From Rummeliibacillus sp963792445 (lineage in GTDB: Bacteria > Bacillota > Bacilli > Bacillales_A > Planococcaceae), in contig CAWBWO010000016.1 of assembly GCA_963792445.1 (NCBI GenBank), positions 372,001-436,000 of the forward strand: a stretch of 64,000 bases of DNA. The letters run 5' to 3'. The position numbers and the translations under genes are program-made. The stretch's first letter is position 1. Each line of letters begins with the position of its first letter. The notes beneath the pieces were generated by a model, which did not search any database, was not told the origin of the DNA, and saw only the letters and a list, made by a program, of their open reading frames with translations. Positions 56,862 to 64,000 of the stretch are shown here, one piece after another.

Positions 56862-57512
56862 ATGTCTAAGAAAATATTTTGGATTATCGGTATCATTGCC
56901 GTATGCGTCATTGCACTAATTGTGTTAAATGGGCAAAAAGGAAAATCAGGTACATCATCAACGATTGACTACACGAATCAACCATTTTTAGGGGACAAAA
57001 ATGCACCAGTTGAAATTGTGGAATTCGGTGATTACAAATGCCCTCACTGCGGCGAGTTTAACAAAAACGTATTACCATATCTCGACCAACAATTTATTGA
57101 AACAGGAAAAGCAAAACTATACTTCATGAACTACGCATTTATCGCACCTGATTCAAAAACAGCAGCACTATTTGCAGAAACTGTTTATCAACAACTAGGC
57201 AACGAAAAATTCTGGAAGTTCCATGATTTATTATTTGCAAACCAAACAACAAAAGACGGTAAAGAAAACTTAATGACAGAAGACTTTTTGAAAGCAGTCT
57301 TAAAACAAGTAGCAAGCGATGCTGAAACAGAAAAAGTCGTGAAAGCATTCAGTGATAACAAGGCGCAAAAAGCATTTGACCAAGATATGAAAACGGCAAA
57401 CAACCTAAAAGTCCAAGCAACACCTGCTATCTACATTGGCGGCAAAGAATTCAAAGGCCAAACAATGGATGACTTTAACAAGATGGTAGATGAGGCAGCA
57501 AATGCTAAATAA
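56862..57512 (+). CDS. bdbD: DsbA-like thiol-disulfide oxidoreductase BdbD
   Basis: Membrane-anchored oxidase of extracytoplasmic thiols (216 aa). An N-terminal helix (IFWIIGIIAVCVIALIVL) is followed by a DsbA fold with the redox motif Cys60-Pro-His-Cys63 in GDYKCPHCGEF and the cis-proline loop VQATPAIYIGG. AAAGGAGTTTAAAC precedes the ATG. bdbC overlaps its 3' end by 11 bp. Confidence 0.93.
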   Translation: MSKKIFWIIGIIAVCVIALIVLNGQKGKSGTSSTIDYTNQPFLGDKNAPVEIVEFGDYKCPHCGEFNKNVLPYLDQQFIETGKAKLYFMNYAFIAPDSKTAALFAETVYQQLGNEKFWKFHDLLFANQTTKDGKENLMTEDFLKAVLKQVASDAETEKVVKAFSDNKAQKAFDQDMKTANNLKVQATPAIYIGGKEFKGQTMDDFNKMVDEAANAK

Positions 57513-57933
57513 ATCACTACTATTAGCATGGATTACATCAATTATTGCAATGGGAGGAAGCCTATTCTTCAGTGAATATATGGGCTTCATCCCATGCACC
57601 TTTTGCTGGTACCAACGCATTATGATGTATCCACTCGTCATTTTCCTAGGAGTCGCCTTTTATCATAACGATCAAAAAATTTATAGATATGTCCTACCTA
57701 TTTCAATAATAGGAATAATTACGGCCAGCTATCACTACGCATTGCAAAAAATTCCGTCCATGCACGAATTCGCAACATGCACAAGCGGCGTCCCATGCTC
57801 AGGCCAATACATCAATTGGCTAGGCTTCATCACCATCCCATTCCTATCGCTTATCGCCTTTATCATCATCACAATCACGATGATTATACTTTGGAAAAGC
57901 AATAAGAGAGGAGAAGAAGGCCATGAAAAATAA
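57502..57933 (+). CDS. bdbC: DsbB-like quinone-linked oxidoreductase BdbC
   Basis: Four-helix membrane protein (143 aa) that re-oxidises BdbD using quinone. The start is ATG 57502 (MLNKSLLLAW), with GAGG correctly placed; ATG 57490 is a weaker choice. Redox pairs are Cys32/Cys35 in IPCTFCWYQR and Cys93/Cys99 in TCTSGVPCSGQ. Overlaps bdbD and resA at either end, so translation is coupled. Confidence 0.93.
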   Translation: MLNKSLLLAWITSIIAMGGSLFFSEYMGFIPCTFCWYQRIMMYPLVIFLGVAFYHNDQKIYRYVLPISIIGIITASYHYALQKIPSMHEFATCTSGVPCSGQYINWLGFITIPFLSLIAFIIITITMIILWKSNKRGEEGHEK

Positions 57934-58456
57934 GAAAAAACGATTTTACATCCGGCTAGTCATCCTAGTCATTTTATGCGCAGCCATTATTTTCACCATC
58001 TACAACACGGCAACAAAAGACACAGCCAAAATGCTAAAAGTAGGGGACCAAGCACCTGACTTTGCGCTAGTCGATATGAACGGCCAAAAACATCAACTAT
58101 CCGAATACAAAGGCCAAGGCGTCTTCCTAAACTTCTGGGGAACCTGGTGCAAACCATGCGAAAAAGAATTCCCACTGATAGATAAACAATATCAACAAGA
58201 CAAAAACAAAGGCATCGAAGTCCTAGCAGTCAATGTTGCTGAACCCGAACTCTCAGTTCAAAAATACATCGATCGAAAAGAACTAACATTCCCAGTCCTA
58301 ATCGATCACACCAAATCCGTCATGAGAGCCTACAACATCGACCCATTGCCAACAACCCTACTCATCAACAAAGATGGCAAAATCGAAAAAATCATCACAG
58401 GCGAAATGACCGAACAAGACATCAAACAAAACATGCAACAAATTATGCCAGAATAA
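57923..58456 (+). CDS. resA: ResA/TlpA-like thioredoxin
   Basis: Membrane-tethered thiol reductase (177 aa). The N-terminal helix RLVILVILCAAIIFTIY is followed by a TlpA-type thioredoxin fold with GDQAPDFALVDMNGQ and the motif Cys76-Lys-Pro-Cys79 in FWGTWCKPCEKEFP. B. subtilis ResA reduces apocytochrome c and has CEPC; the Lys here leaves its partner open. The start overlaps bdbC by 11 bp. Confidence 0.85.
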   Translation: MKNKKKRFYIRLVILVILCAAIIFTIYNTATKDTAKMLKVGDQAPDFALVDMNGQKHQLSEYKGQGVFLNFWGTWCKPCEKEFPLIDKQYQQDKNKGIEVLAVNVAEPELSVQKYIDRKELTFPVLIDHTKSVMRAYNIDPLPTTLLINKDGKIEKIITGEMTEQDIKQNMQQIMPE

Positions 58457-58457
58457 A

Positions 58458-58484
58458 GGAGTGCCGATAACGGCACTCCTTTTT
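58458..58484 (+). terminator. Terminator of the bdb-resA operon
   Basis: GGAGTGCC/GGCACTCC, 8-bp stem around GATAAC, then TTTTT. Confidence 0.93.
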
Positions 58485-58835
58485 ATATGTGGATTGCACG
58501 CGACGAATCCACGCCCACGACAATTTAAGTCCCTATCCTCTTCCAATAAAAAGAAAATAATAGTAAAAAACACCCAATGTAAATTCCTAAATCATCCAAA
58601 AACCTAATAGTTTAATACAATTTAAGTCTCAGTTAATATATTAATAAACAATAAAATGATATAATATCGATGTTTGATTTTAATCGAATTTTAATTTTCA
58701 GTTCGTATATTGAATGGTTGAAGATGAGAATGAGTGTTTCTCATAGAATCTGAGAACATCACTGCATGGAACAGTGATCGATTCGTTAAGAAATTCATAA
58801 TCACACTACTACATCCAATAAGGAGTTATCATATA

Positions 58836-59903
58836 TTGATAAAAGAATGGAATTTACTTCGAGTTGTTGCCTGCTTAACAATCGTATTGTTGCATAGCAC
58901 AACGCAAACCGGGTGGAAGCATGGTTTTCCGGATATTGACTACTACCATACGATTCGAGCCATCCTCTGTTACGCTACACCTACATTTGTAGTTCTTTCA
59001 GAAATTATATTAGCCAACAAATATCCAAACGGTTTACCAAAAGGATTTTGGCTAAAAAGATTTAAATATATTTATTTACCTTTTATTTCCTTTGCGATTA
59101 TCGATGCATTAGCAACATATTATCAAAATCCTAAAACAGATTTATTGACTAAGCTAAAAGACAATATTATCGAGGGCGATTTTGGAGGATACTTCGTATT
59201 AATTATTATCCAATTCTATATATTGCATTTGATTGTAACGAAATTTAAGTTCTCAATGTTGTGGTTCGTCCCACTGAGCATTATGGTCATGGAAATTAGT
59301 TTAAATGTACTTCGACTAGAAATTCCGTTTGTGGAAGAAAACGAACATAGATTAACAATTTCATTCACAACGTGGATCGCTTATTTTGCAATTGCCTTTT
59401 TAATAGGAAAACATTATACAGTCGTCGCGGAAAAACTAAGAGTCTATAAATGGCATACTATTTTAATGGTCATTGCTTCAATCTTATACATGTTCGTAAT
59501 GACCAAAACAGGCCTAGAAGGAGTCACATCAAGACGAGTTGATTTACTTCCACTAGTCATTTCAATGTGCCTAATGGTTTTAGCATGGGGACAATATATT
59601 CCAAATTCTAAAATCGTCAATACAATCAGCAATTACTCATTCGGAATCTATTTGCTTCACTGGCAAATCCAAAGATTCATCGCACCATATACAGCAAACT
59701 ATTTTAACCATACGTCAACACGCGTATTAGGACTATTCTTCATTTCATTAATCTTAAGTATGATCCTAATTAAATTAATATCCTACTTGCCATTCGGTTC
59801 ATTCATCGTCGGCAGAACAACAAGAAAATGGGACAAGAAGTTCAAAAAGAAAAAACAAGAAATCCCATCAACTGAAACTGCAGATGTAAAAATGCATGCG
59901 TAG
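58836..59903 (+). CDS. Acyltransferase-3 family membrane protein
   Basis: Multi-pass acyltransferase (about 355 aa, about ten helices) of the group that O-acetylates or succinylates surface polymers. The start was set at TTG 58836 (MIKEWNLLRVVACLTIVLLH), with AAGGAG ten bases upstream; the longer frame from 58734 has no ribosome site. The N-terminal family motif RVVACLTIVLLHST contains the key histidine. Substrate unknown; a wall polymer is likely from the setting. Confidence 0.8.
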   Translation: MIKEWNLLRVVACLTIVLLHSTTQTGWKHGFPDIDYYHTIRAILCYATPTFVVLSEIILANKYPNGLPKGFWLKRFKYIYLPFISFAIIDALATYYQNPKTDLLTKLKDNIIEGDFGGYFVLIIIQFYILHLIVTKFKFSMLWFVPLSIMVMEISLNVLRLEIPFVEENEHRLTISFTTWIAYFAIAFLIGKHYTVVAEKLRVYKWHTILMVIASILYMFVMTKTGLEGVTSRRVDLLPLVISMCLMVLAWGQYIPNSKIVNTISNYSFGIYLLHWQIQRFIAPYTANYFNHTSTRVLGLFFISLILSMILIKLISYLPFGSFIVGRTTRKWDKKFKKKKQEIPSTETADVKMHA

Positions 59904-59920
59904 ATAGCAGTTAATATAGA

Positions 59921-59953
59921 AAAGAGTGCCGGAATTAAACTGGCACTCTTTTT
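59921..59953 (+). terminator. Terminator after the acyltransferase gene
   Basis: AAAGAGTGCC pairs with GGCACTCTTT, followed by TTT. Confidence 0.92.
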
Positions 59954-59999
59954 GTATTTGGTTCAGTAGCGAGCAGAGTAGATTCTCTGTGTGCAATGA

Positions 60000-60545
60000 A
60001 GACTTAAATTTCCTGGAATGCAATGAAACTTAGAAAATAGCGAATAGATTGGGGAAAAGAGCAAATAGAATGTGAGAATGAGCGAATTGCCGTAGAATGA
60101 GCGAATGACCCAAAAGAGCGAATAGACCAGCCAAAAGAGCGAATTGGAAACCCCAAAAATACTCAACCCCATCATCCGCGGCACCAAATCCAAGTAGCAA
60201 CCTCGAAGAATTTGCCGCGGACGATAAGAGTAATAGGAACAGCCTCACTGAATCGACTACAAGGTAGGAAGAAGAGGATATAAGTTGGTAGAGATACAGT
60301 GAAATTTAGAAAATAGCGAATAGAGTCGAGGAAAAGAGCGAATTGGCCGAATTATAGAATGAGCGAATTGCCGAAGCCAAAAGAGCGAATTGCCGCCCAA
60401 AAAGAGCGAATAGAACCAGCTCCATCGCCATGCCCAATCTCAGAAGTCCAACCCCCAACCCAGAATACTCAAAACCCATTCATCCGCGCCCTAAAACACC
60501 CATATCACCAAAAATCAAGCCGCGAACAATAAGACCATTCATAAC
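60000..60545 (+). repeat. Two GCGAATAG arrays and two hairpin modules
   Basis: First array cores: 60040, 60061, 60082, 60101, 60118, 60139. Hairpin: TACTC (60160-60164) and ATCATCCGCGGCA (60171-60183) pair with TGCCGCGGACGAT (60213-60225) and GAGTA (60228-60232). Second array cores: 60316, 60338, 60363, 60384, 60406, followed by a weaker hairpin near 60465-60540. Spacing is looser here than at 40-42 kb. No gene lies between 59954 and 60723. Confidence 0.85.
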
Positions 60546-60723
60546 CTTATTAGTACTAGATACCCAATTCCACCCCAAAATCCCACCACTAAAACTTTCT
60601 TCAACTACCTTTCTACTAAATTGTTAAGATTCCAATAATTCTCCACAATTCTGCTCCCGATTCTCTAAAAACCATGCTATAGTTAATAAAAATCTATCAT
60701 TTTCATAGAAAGGAAGAATGCAC

Positions 60724-63397
60724 ATGTCTTCACAGAAAAAGGCAGTTTCAAAACTTACTGTAGCAGCTCTTTCCGCGGCAATGTTGGCATCTACTGCAAC
60801 CATGACTCTACCAGCGCTAAAGGCTGACGCGAAAACAAGTGCCTCGCAACCAGTAAAACAATACAATACTAGTAGACTCGGCCAAATCAAATCTGACAAA
60901 GCCTTGATATATAAAGCTCCTAATTCAACAAAAGGAACAAAAGCAGGCACATCAAAGCTTCAGCTTACTTATTACATAAACAAGAAAGCTGTGTACAACA
61001 ACACAACGTATTACCAAATCAGCAACTATCGAAGCACAACAAAAGCGGCAATTGGATGGCTGAAGTCAAAAGATTTAACAACAAAATCTTATTCAGTTGG
61101 CAAAAATAGCACGACCAAAAGATATATCACAGGATCTGGTAAAGGGTACACAAGACCGTGGGGTGCATCTCGCAACGTTCAATTCACCACCCTCACAGCA
61201 CAAAAAGGCACCTTATTTACCACGAAAACGACTGAAAAAGTTGGAGATGAAACGTGGTACAGCGGTACATTATTAGGGTAAAACGATTTGGCTGAAATCT
61301 ACTCAACTAACAACAAAAAAGCCAACAACAACCGTTAAACCTGTATTGAAAACAGTAAACAGACTGGGCCGCATCAAAACAGCAACTGCCAAAGTCTATT
61401 CAGATATCAACAACCTAACAAAACAAGCTCAAGCAACATCAACAAAACTAAGTAAAACCTATTACATTACAAAGCAAGCAACAATAGGAAGTAGCACTTA
61501 CTATCAACTAAGCACAAGTGCTACATCAATTATTGGATGGGTTAAAAGCACAGACCTAACATCAGTAGCCCAAGCAACAGGTCAAAAGCCATCTGCCAAA
61601 CAAGTACTAAATGGCACGGGATCAGGCTACAGTATTCCATGGGGTAGTACGAAAAATATCACGCTAAAAACGCTAAAAAAAGATGAACTATTCACAATTA
61701 AAAAAGCGACAAAAGCTGGCACTGAAACTTGGTATCAAGGTACAACAGCGAATAACACAACAATCTGGGTCTCATCAAAACAAGTAAAAAATTACGTAGC
61801 ACCAGTGGAACCAACAATCCCAGTAGAACCAACACAACCTACTGAACCAACAAATCCAGAACCACCAGCTCAACAACCAGCAACAACACCAACAACCAAA
61901 GTCGGCATATTAAAAAGCACAACAACAAAAATCTATCAAGACTTAACCGACTTAACGAAAACAATCGACGCAGGTACAAGTTATACAAAAGAAAACTTCT
62001 ATGTATACAAACAAGCAACAGTAGACAACAAAACCTACTACCAAATCAGCCGAACAAACGGCACCAAAACTAGCGCAGTAGGGTGGGTAGAAAAAGATCA
62101 AATTACTTTATCAGACATCACGTCATCTACAGCTGCAAACCTAAAACTTTACCTAACAGGCTTCGGCACTGCTTATAACATCTCAAACGGCACAACAAAC
62201 AACGTCGTTTATAGCTCACTAGCAGACTACCGAACAAAAGCCTTCACAGCAAATAAAATTGAAGTCATTAACGGCAAAACCTACTACCAAGGCAGCATCG
62301 GTGGAAAAACCGTCTGGATCACACCTGAACAAACAGGGAATGACTATCTGGTAGAGAACTTAAGAAAAACATCGAACATCACAATTAAAGAAATGCAAGA
62401 TTATCTAGTAAAGGTAAAAGGTCCAAGCTATACATCAAATGAATTATACAAACTTGTCCCAACATTCTTTGAAATTCAAAAGGAATACGGCATCAATGTA
62501 CAATTCCTAGTAGCTCATGCCATTGTTGAAAGTGGTTGGGGAAATCCAAAACTATCTCAAGTCGGTTATTACAAACACAATTTCTTTGGCTATCAAGCAT
62601 ATGACTCAGCAGCATTAACATGTGCACTTTACTTCCCAACGGAAAAAGCAGGATTAGAATATTATGCTGACCGTATTTATAATAACTATCTAAAACAAGG
62701 CGGAAAATATAATAATGGTGTCAATGTTGCAGGGATGAATGTCAAGATATGCATCAGATACCAATTGGGGACGTAGTATCTCAAGACTTATGGAAGGGAT
62801 GAAACCCTACGATAGCAAATACTATGCAGGGCAACCACTGAGCACACTTAATCCAGCACCATTAAACAGTAACGTATAACAATATTATCCCAGCAGACCA
62901 GCCACAACCTGATTCATTCTTAACATTCGATAAAGGCATCACAGCTACTGCAAATCTACTAACACCAGTCTATTCAATGCCATATGCAACATCAAGTAGA
63001 CAAATTGGAACACTAGCACTAGGACAACAGATTACGATTTTAGGACACAACACAGATATCTGGGACTACGAAGATAGCAAAGGAAAACTAATAGGTCGTT
63101 GGTTCCGAGTAAGCTTCAACGGCAACAATCCAAGCATGGGTAAGAAGTGACTACCTAAACATCAAAAACCTAGCAGTAACAAACTGAGATGGCTGTAACG
63201 TCCGAGACAAAGCAACCACAAAAGACTCTAAAATCCTAACAAAACTAAACACAGACGCATATATGAAACTAGTAACAGATTCAACAGGCAAAGTAGTAAC
63301 AGCAAAAGACGAAAACAACACAACCTGGTATCAAATCTACATCCCAGGCACAACAACAAAAGCATGGATCAGCTCAACAATCGTAACGAAGTTTTAA
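60724..63397 (+). pseudogene. GW/SH3-glucosaminidase paralogue with several frameshifts
   Basis: Relic or mis-sequenced gene of about 890 codons related to the 52686 gene. The start is ATG 60724 (MSSQKKAVSKLTVAALSAAM), a good signal peptide behind AAAGGAAG. Frame breaks are seen near 61278, 62745, 62878, 63135 and 63187. Three GW/SH3 repeats (AIGWLKSKDL, IIGWVKSTDL, AVGWVEKDQI) and a Pro-Thr linker (PVEPTIPVEPTQPTEP) come before the GH73 domain VAHAIVESGWGNPKL and FFGYQAYDSAALTC. C-terminal SH3 pieces (RWFRVSFNGN, AWVRSDYLNI, WYQIYIPGTTTKAWISS) end at 63397. Confidence 0.82.
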
Positions 63398-63401
63398 AAC
63401 C

Positions 63402-63570
63402 GGTGCCAGGCAGAGCGGTGGAAACCGGTGCCAGGCACGCACGCAATTCACTACAGTTTAAGTCTTGAATAGAGAACTCAGTCACTTAAAACCGTGACTG
63501 AGTTCTTTTTTATACTTAATCAGAGCGGTGCCAGGTACGCACACAATTCACTATAATTTAAGTCTTAAAC
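63402..63570 (+). repeat. GGTGCCAGG repeats around a terminator
   Basis: GGTGCCAGG occurs at 63402, 63427 and 63527. The latter two start a 45-bp direct repeat that reads GCACGCAATTCACTACAG and then TTTAAGTCTTGAATAGA, versus ACACAATTCACTATAA and then TTTAAGTCTTAAACAGA. TTTAAGTC is the reverse of the GACTTAAA header. Confidence 0.7.
63473..63512 (+). terminator. Terminator after the second glucosaminidase
   Basis: AGAACTCAGTCAC pairs with GTGACTGAGTTCT, then TTTTT. Confidence 0.92.
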
Positions 63571-63652
63571 AGATAATAAATAATATCCAATCAAAATGCA
63601 TCTCCGTGACCAGGAGAATCCACGTCAGCCGAGTAATTTTCTAAGCTTAATA

Positions 63653-64000
63653 CTAGGTTATAACATCTCCCTCTAGGTTCTTCCATAGGTGATGAGCTTC
63701 TCTAGCGATATGTTCTAACAAATCCGGTGGTGAGGTTGTAACAAGTGCACAATGTTTAATTAGGTCATCAACTTCTAATTTAAATTGCTCTAAACTTTTT
63801 GCTTCTTTAATAATCATTTGCTTGAAATTTGTTAAAACCGGTAACATTTCATTGCGTGGCATGCGTATCATTGTTTTTAATGCATTTGCCTGCAAAAACA
63901 ACCGTTCGAATTTTTGCTTCATATTTGTTACTTGAAAGTTTATTTCATAATTAGAAACATCAGAATAATGAAGTATATAGCCAAGATGATCTGCCATTTG
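63653..64000 (-). CDS. DUF2935-like protein, 5' end outside window
   Basis: The minus-strand frame is open to the window edge, so the ATG at 63997 may be internal. The visible 115 residues are helical, with MADHLGYILHYSDVSN near the start and HIAREAHHLWKNLEG near the end. The histidine-rich helices fit the second half of DUF2935, a ferritin-like four-helix family of unknown role. The assignment is tentative because only part is visible. Confidence 0.5.
   Translation of the reverse strand, partial: QMADHLGYILHYSDVSNYEINFQVTNMKQKFERLFLQANALKTMIRMPRNEMLPVLTNFKQMIIKEAKSLEQFKLEVDDLIKHCALVTTSPPDLLEHIAREAHHLWKNLEGDVIT

Overview
The window looks like chromosome from a low-GC, endospore-forming, flagellated Gram-positive of the Bacillales. 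The order atpIBEFHAGDC, ywzB, murA, spoIID, spoIIQ, spoIIID, mbl, flhO, flhP, fabZ, ssbB/ywpF, ywqA/ywqB is the classic Bacillus-type block. Protein style and the accessory content (DUF3889, several TagF-like fusions, repeat-rich intergenic DNA) suggest a Planococcaceae/Caryophanaceae member such as Psychrobacillus, Lysinibacillus or Solibacillus. The genus is an inference.

Layout. 1-7 kb: the F1Fo ATP synthase operon, cut at atpI by the window edge. 7-15.7 kb: envelope, sporulation and motility genes (murA, spoIID-spoIIQ, spoIIID-mbl, flhO-flhP, an EpuA-like protein, fabZ). 16-25 kb: small secreted proteins, ywpF/ssbB, a SWIM/SNF2 pair (ywqB-ywqA), an IDEAL-domain protein and an integrin-like/TPR protein. 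25.4-29.3 kb: a TPP-riboswitch operon for a thiamine-precursor ABC transporter (thiY, a thiamine-binding protein, thiX, thiZ) ending in a TatD hydrolase. 30-34 kb: a broken yqjF, an unassigned helical protein, sda behind a DnaA-box cluster, and patA. 34.4-52.5 kb: a wall teichoic acid island (tagD, tagB, two TagF fusions, another TagF-like enzyme, galE, tagGH export, a TagE-like glucosyltransferase). 52.6-64 kb: two GW/SH3-type glucosaminidases (both frameshifted), a BlaI/M56 pair, a bdbD-bdbC-resA thiol-redox operon, an acyltransferase and a partial DUF2935-like gene.

Two things stand out. First, many intergenic regions carry arrays of about five short cores on an exact 21-bp grid (two helical turns). 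At least three unrelated cores (GCGAATAG, GTGGATAA/GTGGATT, GCAAGTAAAC) share this grid and a GACTTAAA header, and they often alternate with a CCGCGG-centred hairpin of about 75 bp. Around 39.9-42.7 kb these form tandem units of about 250 bp, interrupted by a NERD-nuclease-like gene. Second, at least seven genes, including murA and two teichoic acid polymerase genes, are broken by single-base frameshifts. Because several of these are expected to be essential, base-level sequence errors are at least as likely as true pseudogenes.

How genes work together: the teichoic acid enzymes make (TagD), prime (TagB), polymerise (TagF types), decorate (TagE, possibly using GalE products) and export (TagGH) wall polymer. 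The GW-module hydrolases are expected to be held on such polymers. BdbD/BdbC/ResA handle extracytoplasmic disulfides and lie directly behind a BlaI/M56 regulatory pair.
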